The notes beneath the pieces are model-generated. The model saw nothing but the letters and a program-made list of their open reading frames with translations, did no database searches and was not told where the DNA came from. From CAZMGT01 sp964565895 (lineage in GTDB: Bacteria > Armatimonadota > Zipacnadia > UBA1398 > CAZMGT01): a DNA stretch of 22,138 nucleotides. The stretch's first letter is position 1, and each line of letters starts with the position of its first letter. Location of the stretch: the NCBI GenBank assembly GCA_964565895.1, contig CAZMGT010000060.1:1-22138 (forward strand), written 5' to 3'. Below, in pieces: positions 14,700 to 22,138 of the stretch. Both the position numbers and the translations under genes were made by a program.

Positions 14700-16829
14700 C
14701 TACGCTTTGTGAGGGGGCGCTGGCCCTGCTGCCCGCGCTGGAATACGGGGCAAGCCGCGGTTTTTCAGCGAGACAGCATGGCGCACGGCGACGCCTAGCT
14801 CCCTCACCCGCGCGCGCAGCTCGTGCAGCTCCTCCGCCGAAGGCTGGACGCGCGAGAAGCGCAGGCGCACGAGCTCGCCAATGGTCGCCCGAACGACGCG
14901 CAGGGCGGCGGGATAGCTGCGCAGGCTCTCCGAAGCGCGGGCGAGGAGCTCGCCCGCGGTCGTCGCCGGCGAGCACGGGCCCACAGCGGGCCGGAGCAGG
15001 CGGCAGGCGCGGGCATAGAGCTGCTCGAGCTCGGCATAGGGCCCGGCGTAGCGCTTGCGTTGGACAAGTTTTACTACGGAGTTGCGCCGCGAGTAGACGA
15101 CGATCCACGCCAGCGGAATAATAAGCGCCAGCGTGAGCAGATAGCGCCGGAGTACGCCGAGCACCTTGCGCGCGGCAGCGGAGAGCGAGGTAAACAGGCG
15201 CTCGGCAAAGGAGATGGCGATAACGCGCTCCGGCTGGCAGTCGAACGGGATCCAGCCCACGTTGGGGAAGTAGGCCTCGACCCAGGCGTGGCGGTCGGCG
15301 TCGGTAACCACCCAGGCGCCAAGCTCCGGGTCCCACGTTCCCGGAGCAAAGCCGCTGACCACGCGTGTGGGCACGCCCACGGCACGGCCCATTAGGGCAA
15401 GCGCCGAAGCGAACTCCGTGCAAATGCCCTCCCGGCGCTCAAGCACGAACTGCACGGCGATGTCGCGCGCGGGGTCATAGGGGGCCGCGGTGAGGCGGTA
15501 GGCGCAGGTTTTCTCTAAGTATCGCTTAAGCGCGACCATCTTGTCGTAAGGCGTTTTCGCCCCCATGCAAATCTTCATCGCCAGCGGTACAAGAGCGGCC
15601 GCGGAGTCGCGCACGGCGAGCAGGCCCTGGCGGTAAACCGCGGCGGGGTATTCCTCGCCCGCGCGGCGGAGGATCGACGGCCGCGTGGTGTTTACGCGTG
15701 AGACGACGGTGTATTTGTCGCCCTTGCCGAGCACGGTGGAGGCGTTGACGAGCCCCATCTCGTCGATCTCCAGCTTTGCCGAGCGCGAGATGACGCGAAC
15801 CGGGGTGGCCGCCGCGGGAAGTTTCATCCCCAGCGGCGCGGCGAGGGTAAACTCCTGGGTAAGCAGGCGCTCGTGCCGGTCGCGGCGCTCAAGCGATGCA
15901 GGCCGCTGCCGCGGGGCGAATTCCATCTCTTCATATTGCGAGGTCGCGGAGAGCCACGATGTGCCCGTCCACAGGTTGTAGATCTCTGCGCGCCAGTAGG
16001 CAGGCTCTGAGCTCTTGACGTACATTATGGGAAGGTTTGCCGGGTAAATGGGGCCCACGCCCGCGCGCAGCTCGGCGTCGAACAGTCCAAACGGCTCTTC
16101 TTCTTCGTCGATGTCTAAAACGGTGTTCATACGCACAAGCGCGCTGGTAAACAGCTTGGGCGAGATGTGCGACAGGCCAAACGCGAGAACGGAGCCCAAA
16201 CCTAAAACGAGGACGAACACGAGGCACGTGGCCAGGAGATGATCCGCGGCGGCGCGCGCCACGCCGGGGCCGATAGCTTGGGCGCTGTGCACCACCCCCT
16301 GGTGGACCAGGCGGTGGTAGCCGATGAGGAACACGCTGGCGATGATAAACACAAAGAACGTTGCGGGTACGTCGAGGTTTACGCTGAGCTGGCCGGCAAG
16401 CCCAAACACGGACAGGCAAAACACAAGCGAAAACAACTGCGGAGCAAAGCGCACGTGGAAGAACGTGGTTAGCGCGCAGAGATAGCCCATGGTGGACAGG
16501 AGGGCCAGGTCGCGCGTGGTATAGGCCTCCATGGGCAGGGCGAGGCTGAAAAGCCGCGGGTCGGTAACGATCATTATCCCCACGCAGGCCACGAACATGA
16601 GCGAGAGCAGATAGGCCAGTGGGCGGGGGAGCCGTGAGGCGCGAATGGCGAGGGCGATCGTTGCCCCGAACAGCGAGAGCAGAAAAAGCATCGTCCCCAT
16701 ATAGTTGGAGCCCACGGTGAGGCTGACGAGGAGGGTTGCCGAGAGCACGGCGAGGAGGGCGGCGAGGTGGCTGGGCAACGCCGCGCGCACGCTGAGCTGC
16801 TCCTCGTTGTGGTAGGTGACGACGGCCAT
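14700..16829 (-). CDS. TgpA-type membrane transglutaminase-like protein
   Basis: A 709-residue membrane protein of the TgpA family. Residues about 17-220 contain roughly six membrane helices (DUF3488-like). An extracytoplasmic region follows, containing a transglutaminase/papain-like core with its triad: C470 in REGICTEFASALALMGRAVG, H514 in RHAWVEAYF, and D530 in WIPFDCQPE. One more membrane helix (563-579) and a C-terminal cytoplasmic domain resembling DUF4129 complete the usual layout. The family acts on peptides or proteins outside the membrane, but the natural substrate is generally unknown. Its ATG at 16829 comes one base after the stop of the DUF58 gene. It is the last gene of the moxR cluster, a common bacterial combination. 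Confidence 0.9.
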   Translation of the reverse strand: MAVVTYHNEEQLSVRAALPSHLAALLAVLSATLLVSLTVGSNYMGTMLFLLSLFGATIALAIRASRLPRPLAYLLSLMFVACVGIMIVTDPRLFSLALPMEAYTTRDLALLSTMGYLCALTTFFHVRFAPQLFSLVFCLSVFGLAGQLSVNLDVPATFFVFIIASVFLIGYHRLVHQGVVHSAQAIGPGVARAAADHLLATCLVFVLVLGLGSVLAFGLSHISPKLFTSALVRMNTVLDIDEEEEPFGLFDAELRAGVGPIYPANLPIMYVKSSEPAYWRAEIYNLWTGTSWLSATSQYEEMEFAPRQRPASLERRDRHERLLTQEFTLAAPLGMKLPAAATPVRVISRSAKLEIDEMGLVNASTVLGKGDKYTVVSRVNTTRPSILRRAGEEYPAAVYRQGLLAVRDSAAALVPLAMKICMGAKTPYDKMVALKRYLEKTCAYRLTAAPYDPARDIAVQFVLERREGICTEFASALALMGRAVGVPTRVVSGFAPGTWDPELGAWVVTDADRHAWVEAYFPNVGWIPFDCQPERVIAISFAERLFTSLSAAARKVLGVLRRYLLTLALIIPLAWIVVYSRRNSVVKLVQRKRYAGPYAELEQLYARACRLLRPAVGPCSPATTAGELLARASESLRSYPAALRVVRATIGELVRLRFSRVQPSAEELHELRARVRELGVAVRHAVSLKNRGLPRIPARAAGPAPPHKA

Positions 16830-16830
16830 G

Positions 16831-18132
16831 CTAGCCCTCCTCGAGCTTGCGCACGAGCGACTCGCCGCGGCGAATAGTTACCGTCGTCGCCCCGTGCGCC
16901 TGCAGGCGGCGCAGCAGGCGCCCGGCGGCGCCATCGCCTTGTTTTGCGCCCGGGGCAAAGCTCTCCGGCTCCAAGTAATAGACGACGGTGGCGTGTCCCG
17001 CAGCAAGGGCTTGGGTAATGGCGTGGGCGAGCTGCTCGTCGAGGTTGCCTGTGATCACGATTAGCCCTGCGCCGCGCGTGATCTTGTTCAGCCAGCCGGT
17101 GAGCACCTCGCCGAAGGCCATATCGCTGTCCGCGGTGACCCGCGCCAGCGCCTCGAGCAGGGGGTCGTCGCTGCGCGCGTCGTCGGGGAGGTAGACGGAC
17201 CAGTCCTCGCTCCCCACAGCGACGAGCTGATACTCGAAGCGCAACTGGTGCACGAGGCGGCCGATGGACGCCGCGATGCGCACGGCGTACTCGAGCAGCG
17301 ACTGCCTGCCCGAGCCGAGGTCGGTCCCCTTGGTGAGGTCGAGGGCGCAGACGATCTCGCCCGTGGTCGCGTGCTCATATTCGACGACAACGAAGTGCCC
17401 GGCTTTGGCCGTGGCCTTCCAGTGAATGCGGCGCAGGCCGTCGCCGGGGCGATATTCGCGAATGCCGTAAAAGTCCACCCCTTCGCCCACGCGGCGGCTT
17501 ACCGCGGCGAGAGCATCGCCGAACGTCGTTCCCCCGGCGAGGATTGCCGCGCGGCGCAGGTGCAGGACCTCGGGGTAGACGACGATCTCTCCGGAGAAGC
17601 GTTCAATGGGCCGGCTGAATTGGTAAATGCCGAGGACGTCGGTGGTCTCGATGCGCGCGGAGGAGAGGCGATATACCCCGCGCTTAAGCGCGCGCACGCG
17701 ATACTCGACGACGATGGACTCGCCCGCGAGGAGGCTGAGCACGGGTGTTTCCGCGTGGACGAGGGCCAAGCCCTGGGGAAGGTCGAGGACGATGCGCACG
17801 AAGCCCTTGGGGAGTATCCCCTCGTTGGTGACCTCGATGGGGATGTTTGCCGTCTGGCCCTCGTGCAGGCGGGCCTCGGCGAAGTGCACGCGGCAGCGAA
17901 TGCTGTTTAGCGTGCGCGAGCTGACCACATAGGAGGCCCAGGGGAGGCAGGCGACCATGGCGGCCATTAAAAACAGCCACTGCAGGCGGAAGATTATGGC
18001 CACGGTGAGCAGAAAGAGAAAGCCGAAAAAGATCGCCGTGCGCACGGGCCGCGCTTCGGCGCGCAGGCTGCGCCGCCAGCGGCGGAGCGACTCGATGATA
18101 AACGCGGGAGCGTTGAGCAGGGCAGTGGCCAC
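16831..18132 (-). CDS. DUF58 family membrane-anchored protein
   Basis: Proteins of this family accompany MoxR ATPases and TgpA transglutaminases. A membrane hairpin lies at residues about 30-70. The family signature REYRPGDGLRRIHWKATAKAG is present, followed by VVVEYEH and a von-Willebrand-like segment (IVCALDLTKGTD) in which the metal-site motif DxSxS is degenerate. The frame is open from a TTG at 18138, but GGAGG (complement of 18140-18144) lies only one base before it and seven bases before the GTG at 18132, so GTG is preferred. It begins 25 bases after moxR and nearly touches tgpA. Its role is probably to couple the ATPase to an envelope process; this is an inference from the cluster. Confidence 0.88.
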   Translation of the reverse strand: MATALLNAPAFIIESLRRWRRSLRAEARPVRTAIFFGFLFLLTVAIIFRLQWLFLMAAMVACLPWASYVVSSRTLNSIRCRVHFAEARLHEGQTANIPIEVTNEGILPKGFVRIVLDLPQGLALVHAETPVLSLLAGESIVVEYRVRALKRGVYRLSSARIETTDVLGIYQFSRPIERFSGEIVVYPEVLHLRRAAILAGGTTFGDALAAVSRRVGEGVDFYGIREYRPGDGLRRIHWKATAKAGHFVVVEYEHATTGEIVCALDLTKGTDLGSGRQSLLEYAVRIAASIGRLVHQLRFEYQLVAVGSEDWSVYLPDDARSDDPLLEALARVTADSDMAFGEVLTGWLNKITRGAGLIVITGNLDEQLAHAITQALAAGHATVVYYLEPESFAPGAKQGDGAAGRLLRRLQAHGATTVTIRRGESLVRKLEEG

Positions 18133-18157
18133 GGGCAAACCTCCGCACGAGGCGAAA

Positions 18158-19114
18158 TTACGCGGGCACCGGCGCCATGGGCACGGGCACCTGCTCTAAA
18201 ATCTCGCGAATGACGGTATCCGCGCTCGCCCCGTCGGCGACATACTGCGGGTTAAGCACCACACGGTGGCGGAGCACGGGCAGGGCGACGCGCTTAACAT
18301 CGTCGGGAACAACATAGTCGCGGCCCTCGAACGCCGCCGTCGCCTGAGCGCAGCGGAACAGGCTGATCGAGGCGCGGGGCGAGGCGGGTAGGGTTAGCTC
18401 CTTTGCCCGGCGCGTGCGGTTGGCGATGTTCACGATATAGCGCTTTATCGAATCGTCCACATATACCCGGCGCACGGCCTGCTGGATCTCGACAACGTCC
18501 TGCGCGGTGAGCACGGGCTCGAGGTCGTAGATGGGATGGCGCAACGTTTGCCGGGTGAGCATCTCCACCTCGGCGTCGGGATCGGGATAGCCCACGTCTA
18601 CGCGCATGATAAATCGGTCGAGCTGTGTTTCGGGCAGGGGAAAGGTGCCCCGCAGCTCGACGGGGTTTTCCGTGGCCACCACGAAAAACGGCCGAGGGAG
18701 GGTGTGTGTCTCGCCGTCTACGGTAACGCGGAACTCCTCCATGCACTCAAGCAGGGCCGCCTGGGACTTGGGCGTTGCGCGGTTGATCTCGTCGGCGACG
18801 AGAACATTGGTAAACACCGGCCCGGGGCGAAAGACAAACTCGCGCTTTTGGGGATCGTAAATCGAGCTGCCCGTGACATCGGAGGGGAGGAGGTCTGGGG
18901 TGAACTGAATGCGCCGGAAGCTGCCCTTAATGGAGCGCGCGATGGAGCGGGCGAGCATCGTCTTCCCCACCCCGGGAACGTCCTCGAGCAGGACATGCCC
19001 CCCAGCGAACAGCCCGGTAAGCACCATGCGTACGACCTCGGACTTGCCCACGATTACCTGCTCGACAGCGTCGAGCAGCCGCTGCATGTATTGCTGTAAC
19101 TCACCGGGCTTCAT
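18158..19114 (-). CDS. MoxR family AAA+ ATPase
   Basis: A cytoplasmic chaperone-like ATPase of 318 residues, normal for the family. Walker A is EDVPGVGKTML (G48-T52), Walker B is NVLVADEIN (D108, E109), and the sensor region ATENPVE follows. MoxR proteins remodel or activate partner proteins, often those encoded beside them with VWA-like domains; here the DUF58 protein is the obvious partner. The ATG at 19114 is preceded by GAGGAGGAG at good spacing. The upstream ComEC-like gene ends 14 bases inside this gene, so the two are probably co-translated. Confidence 0.94.
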   Translation of the reverse strand: MKPGELQQYMQRLLDAVEQVIVGKSEVVRMVLTGLFAGGHVLLEDVPGVGKTMLARSIARSIKGSFRRIQFTPDLLPSDVTGSSIYDPQKREFVFRPGPVFTNVLVADEINRATPKSQAALLECMEEFRVTVDGETHTLPRPFFVVATENPVELRGTFPLPETQLDRFIMRVDVGYPDPDAEVEMLTRQTLRHPIYDLEPVLTAQDVVEIQQAVRRVYVDDSIKRYIVNIANRTRRAKELTLPASPRASISLFRCAQATAAFEGRDYVVPDDVKRVALPVLRHRVVLNPQYVADGASADTVIREILEQVPVPMAPVPA

Positions 19115-20021
19115 GAGCTGCTCCTCCTCGGCAACGGGATGATAGTACGACGCGCCGACCGGCGTGGGCGTTCACGGAGATCGCCGCGCCGCGCAGGGCG
19201 ACGGTTACCGCGCCGTCGGCATCGGTTCGGAATAGCGGAATATGAGCCGCGAACAATTGCCGCAGCAGGGCGGGGCTGGGCGAGTCTCGGCCCCGAGCGC
19301 CATCGGCGGAGATGACCACAACACGCGGCCGCAGCGCACGAACCAGCGCCCCCTGCACTTCCGCCCCGCGCCCGCAATCGGGCAGCTTTAGCACGCCCGC
19401 CCCTCCGCTTGGGCGAGGGGCACGCCGCGGTCCGGGGTCGCCGACCCCGCAGCCGACAACTATTACGTTACCATTTTTGGCGATGTTAACACAGCGTACC
19501 GCCCGCTGCGCCGCGAGATATGTTACCACAGTTGCCGCGGTTCCGCGGCCGAGGCTAAACGTCAGGCCGTCGGCGAGCTCGAGCACTTGGGCCCCTCTGC
19601 CCCGCGCGGCGAGCATGACCTCGACCGCGGCGGCGCTGCGTGCCACTTCGGGCGAGACAAGCAAGCGATCTACGGGGACTTCGGCAAGCAGCCGAAGCAA
19701 TGGCTGCGGCCCGCCGACAAGCGGAGAGGCGACGATTAGCGCATCTACGCGGCGCACGCCCGCGGAAAGGAGATAGGGCAGGAGCACGCGCTCGCCCCGC
19801 TCTCCCCCATCGCCAATAACGAGCACGCGCCCATTGGCCCCATGGACCACGGCGCAGTCGGCATCGCCGACATCGAGAAACACCGCGCGCGTGCTGCGCA
19901 GGAGGACCTGCCCGGCGACGACCGTGGACCACAAGGCGAGCACGCCGGCAACGAACAATAGCGCGCGGGCAACGCGGGCCGGGACCTGCTGCTCAGGCTG
20001 AACCATGGCGCACGCCATCAT
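19101..20021 (-). CDS. ComEC-like metallo-hydrolase-fold domain lacking metal ligands, membrane-anchored
   Basis: About 306 residues, starting at one of the two adjacent ATGs (20021, 20018) or at 20006; a longer open frame crosses the lexA promoter and is unlikely. A membrane helix (about 17-38) is followed by sequence like the C-terminal metallo-beta-lactamase-fold domain of the DNA-uptake protein ComEC: FLDVGDADCAVVHGANGRVL, IGDGG, then LLPYLLSAGVRRVDALIV. Where ComEC has THxDxDHxGG this protein has ASPLVGG. Where ComEC has LKxxHHGS it has LKLPDCGRG. No His ligands remain, so hydrolase activity looks lost. The C-terminal motif VVISADGARG and FRTDADGAVTVAL keep the fold pattern. The ComEC channel domain is absent. 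It heads the moxR cluster and overlaps moxR by 14 bases. No strong ribosome site is visible. Confidence 0.7.
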   Translation of the reverse strand: MMACAMVQPEQQVPARVARALLFVAGVLALWSTVVAGQVLLRSTRAVFLDVGDADCAVVHGANGRVLVIGDGGERGERVLLPYLLSAGVRRVDALIVASPLVGGPQPLLRLLAEVPVDRLLVSPEVARSAAAVEVMLAARGRGAQVLELADGLTFSLGRGTAATVVTYLAAQRAVRCVNIAKNGNVIVVGCGVGDPGPRRAPRPSGGAGVLKLPDCGRGAEVQGALVRALRPRVVVISADGARGRDSPSPALLRQLFAAHIPLFRTDADGAVTVALRGAAISVNAHAGRRVVLSSRCRGGAAHEAR

Positions 20022-20104
20022 CGTAACATTAGACAAGCGAGGGGCCAAGGGTGTTGGGCTGTGGGCTGAAATGTGCCAGCTAAGCAACAAGGAGCGGGAG
20101 AAGG

Positions 20105-20122
20105 GAAAAAGCGCGCTTTTTC
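20105..20122. repeat. Perfect 18-base palindrome in the lexA upstream region
   Basis: GAAAAAGCGCGCTTTTTC is an exact inverted repeat eight bases before the SOS box, between lexA and the divergent ComEC-like gene. Its T-rich end on either strand could make a weak bidirectional terminator, or it may bind a dimeric regulator. It is too short to decide. Confidence 0.5.
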
Positions 20123-20125
20123 GTA

Positions 20126-20154
20126 TATACAAACAAGTGTTTGTGTGATATGAT
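20126..20154 (+). promoter_or_regulatory. lexA promoter
   Basis: TATACA (20126-20131) and TATGAT (20149-20154) are spaced by 17 bases, a convincing sigma-A promoter. The SOS box fills most of the spacer and overlaps the -35, so bound LexA would block polymerase. Confidence 0.65.
20130..20143. promoter_or_regulatory. SOS box (LexA operator), Gram-positive type
   Basis: CAAACAAGTGTTTG matches the Bacillus/actinobacterial-type SOS consensus CGAACRNRYGTTYG at all positions but one. It contains the inverted repeat CAAAC/GTTTG and sits between the -35 and -10 of lexA. This is the expected arrangement for LexA autorepression. Confidence 0.75.
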
Positions 20155-20179
20155 GGAGCGGGAGACAGGAGGTCGGCCA

Positions 20180-20824
20180 ATGGAGCAACTGACCAAGCGG
20201 CAGAAGCAGGTGCTCATGGCCATCGCCGAGCACATCGAGGAGCTCGGCTATCCGCCCACCGTGCGCGAGATCGGCCTGCGCCTGGGGCTGCGCTCGAGCT
20301 GCACGGTGCAGCGCCACGTTGAGGCGCTTGTGCGCAAGGGTTTTTTGCGGCGGCAGGGTCATAAGTCGCGGGGGATCGAGGTTGTAGACCGCCCGGATTC
20401 GCCCGCGGCGCGGCGGCTGGCCATTGCCGGGCGCTCGCAAACGGTGCTCGTGCCCCTGGTGGGGCGGGTCGCGGCGGGCGTGCCTCTGCTTGCCGAGGAG
20501 CATATCGAGGGATACCTCCCGCTCTCGCGCGAGCTCGTCGGCGAGGACGAGGTGTTTATGCTGCGCGTGCGCGGCGACAGCATGATTGAAGCGGGGCTTT
20601 ACGACGGCGACTACGTCGTCGTTCGGCGCCAAGCCCATGCGGAAAACGGCGACATCGTCGTCGCCATGACGGAAGACGGCGAGGCCACGGTAAAGTATTT
20701 CTATCGCGACAAGAACAAGATTCGCCTGCAGCCGGCGAACAAGGATATGGAGCCTATCGTCGTGCGCAACGTGACGATTTTGGGCAAGGCGATCCTCGCT
20801 ATTCGGCCGCTCAGCCGCGCATAG
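20180..20824 (+). CDS. lexA: LexA repressor
   Basis: The SOS-response repressor, inactivated by RecA-stimulated self-cleavage. Residues 1-66 form the winged-helix DNA-binding domain (LTKRQKQVLMAIAEHI, then PPTVREIGLRLGL and the recognition helix near SSCTVQRHVEAL). The S24-type peptidase domain follows: cleavage site A99-G100 in RVAAGVP, catalytic S134 in RGDSMIEAGLYDGD and K172 in EATVKYFYRD. ATG at 20180 is preceded by AGGAGG (20167-20172) at seven bases; the open frame extends further up into the operator but without a start that fits. The result is 214 residues, typical of the family. recJ begins 99 bases downstream, giving a DNA-repair pair. Confidence 0.97.
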   Translation: MEQLTKRQKQVLMAIAEHIEELGYPPTVREIGLRLGLRSSCTVQRHVEALVRKGFLRRQGHKSRGIEVVDRPDSPAARRLAIAGRSQTVLVPLVGRVAAGVPLLAEEHIEGYLPLSRELVGEDEVFMLRVRGDSMIEAGLYDGDYVVVRRQAHAENGDIVVAMTEDGEATVKYFYRDKNKIRLQPANKDMEPIVVRNVTILGKAILAIRPLSRA

Positions 20825-20923
20825 CCCCCCGCTAGGATAAGAAAGAGGAGATTGCACCTGCGCTTCGTAAAGAAGTTGCGCGGGGGGAACGCTTCTTGCG
20901 CGAAGGGGCGCGAGGAGGCGGCG

Positions 20924-22138
20924 ATGGGCGAACTGCGGCTGCCGCGGCGCTGGGTGGAGCGCAGGTGCGAACGCTCCGCGGTGGAGCGCTTGCGCGGGGA
21001 GCTGGGAATTAGCCCCGTTGTCGCGCGCGTGCTGGCCAACCGCGGAGTGGTCGACCCCGAGGCCGCGCGCAGGTTCCTCAAGCCCAACCCCGAGGCATTG
21101 CACGACCCCTACCTTATGGCGGGCATGGACGCCGCGGTGGACCGCCTGGACCGAGCGATCGCCAAGCGCGAGCCGGTGCTCGTTTACGGCGACTACGACG
21201 TAGACGGGGTGTGCGGGGCGGCCCTGCTCTGCCGGTTTATCCAGAGGATGCGCGGCGAGGTGGGCTATTACATCCCCGGGCGGATTGAAGAGGGCTATGG
21301 GGTGCACGAGGATGCCGTGCGCCAAGCGGCGGAGGACGGGTTTGGGCTAATCGTGACGTGCGACTGCGGCGTTACGGCGCGGCGCGAGGTGGCCCTGGCA
21401 AACGAGCTGGGCGTGGATGTAATCGTCACTGACCACCACGAGCTAAACGGCGAGGTGCCCGCGGCGCGCGCGGTGCTCGACCCTAAGCGGCCGGACTGCC
21501 CCTATCCGTTTAAGGAGCTTTCGGGGGTGGGGGTGGCGTTTAAGCTGTGCCAAGCGCTGGCGGCGCGGCGCAAGCTAAACGTGCGCCAGTTTCAGCGCGA
21601 TTTTTTAGACTTTGTCACCCTGGGCACGGTGGCCGACGTTGTCCCCCTTACCGACGAAAATCGGACGATGGTTCGCTACGGCTTGCACTGCCTGCGGCTG
21701 TCGAGCAAGCCGGGGATAAAGGCGCTGATCGACGTCGCCGGCTACGCGAACCGCGCGCTCGACACCTATGCCGTGGGGTTTGCCCTGGGGCCGCGGCTAA
21801 ACGCCGCGGGGCGCATGGAGGACGCCAAGGTGGCCATGCGCCTGCTGCTCTCCGCGGACCGCGGGGAGAGCTTTCGCCTGGCGGAAAAGCTGGACCGCAT
21901 AAACCGCGAGCGCCGCGCGGAGGAGATGCGCATCCTCGCCGAGGCGCTGGAGCAGATCAACCGCACGGTAGACCTGGAGCGGGAGAAGGTTATCGTCCTC
22001 TCCTCGCCCACGTGGCATCCGGGGGTAATCGGCGTGGTTGCCTCGCGCATTAAGGAGCGCTTCGGCCGGCCGACGATCCTCCTCTGCGAGGACGGGGAGA
22101 CGGCGGTGGAGCTGATCCGGAGCCGGAAGCCCGATCTC
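20924..22138 (+). CDS. recJ: Single-strand DNA exonuclease RecJ, 3' end cut by the window
   Basis: A DHH-family 5'-3' exonuclease used in recombination and repair; 405 residues are visible. The motifs are YGDYDVDG with D90, D92 and D94, CDCGV, TDHHEL with D170-H172, the TVADVVPL segment and LGPRLNAAGRMEDA. The DHHA1 segment begins after about 365 (WHPGVIGVVASRIKERF). ATG at 20924 has GAGGAGG (20912-20918) upstream; the frame is open to a TTG at 20852 whose ribosome site is too close. The last 14 residues, after EDGE at 389-392, do not continue into the GSxRS motif expected of RecJ; instead they resemble a response-regulator receiver (TAVELIRSRKPDL). This may mark a sequence junction at the window edge. 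Confidence 0.92.
   Translation, partial: MGELRLPRRWVERRCERSAVERLRGELGISPVVARVLANRGVVDPEAARRFLKPNPEALHDPYLMAGMDAAVDRLDRAIAKREPVLVYGDYDVDGVCGAALLCRFIQRMRGEVGYYIPGRIEEGYGVHEDAVRQAAEDGFGLIVTCDCGVTARREVALANELGVDVIVTDHHELNGEVPAARAVLDPKRPDCPYPFKELSGVGVAFKLCQALAARRKLNVRQFQRDFLDFVTLGTVADVVPLTDENRTMVRYGLHCLRLSSKPGIKALIDVAGYANRALDTYAVGFALGPRLNAAGRMEDAKVAMRLLLSADRGESFRLAEKLDRINRERRAEEMRILAEALEQINRTVDLEREKVIVLSSPTWHPGVIGVVASRIKERFGRPTILLCEDGETAVELIRSRKPDL

Noticed and set aside
20022..20180. Longer N-terminus of the ComEC-like protein reaching back to 20180
   Set aside because: It would read through the SOS box and lexA promoter, and the extra residues precede the membrane anchor without any domain character.

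Overview
The window is about 22 kb of gene-dense, high-GC bacterial chromosome. No gene-free stretch exceeds 300 bases; the longest is 3609-3866. I found no tRNA, rRNA, CRISPR array, insertion sequence or phage gene. The mix suggests a deep-branching, possibly Armatimonadota-like bacterium: an LL-diaminopimelate aminotransferase, a divergent thymidylate synthase, a Gram-positive-type SOS box, secreted Ig-domain and glycosidase proteins, and TTG/GTG starts. That assignment is an inference, not a demonstrated result.

Layout. (1) 1-4886, plus strand: a polysaccharide deacetylase with an N-terminal Ig-like domain, cut by the window start; a secreted TIM-barrel glycosidase overlapping it; then, behind its own promoter and a structured leader, an exported protein of unknown function ending at a good intrinsic terminator. 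(2) 5037-9030, plus strand: dnaG and rpoD, the classic primase/sigma pair. (3) 9144-11554, minus strand: an exported protein with a duplicated domain, translationally coupled to an exported M48 metalloprotease. (4) 11725-14609, plus strand: dapF, dapL and a thymidylate-synthase-family gene. (5) 14700-20021, minus strand: a ComEC-like metallo-hydrolase domain that has lost its metal ligands, then moxR, a DUF58 gene and a TgpA-type transglutaminase gene, nearly touching or overlapping. (6) 20126-22138, plus strand: lexA with a self-regulatory SOS box in its promoter, then recJ running off the window end.

The most striking feature is in rpoD. A 337-residue block of SbsA/Big_5-type Ig-like domains sits between sigma regions 1.2 and 2.1, the position of the non-conserved region of E. 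coli sigma-70. Ig-like domains of this kind normally belong to secreted or surface proteins, whereas a primary sigma factor is cytoplasmic. The block begins with the second half of one Ig domain and ends with the first half of another, so the two ends could close into one domain. Removing the block leaves an ordinary primary sigma factor of about 364 residues. Second in interest are the apparently dead ComEC-like domain heading the moxR operon, the thymidylate synthase homologue beside the dap genes, and a receiver-like tail on recJ at the window edge that may be an assembly junction.
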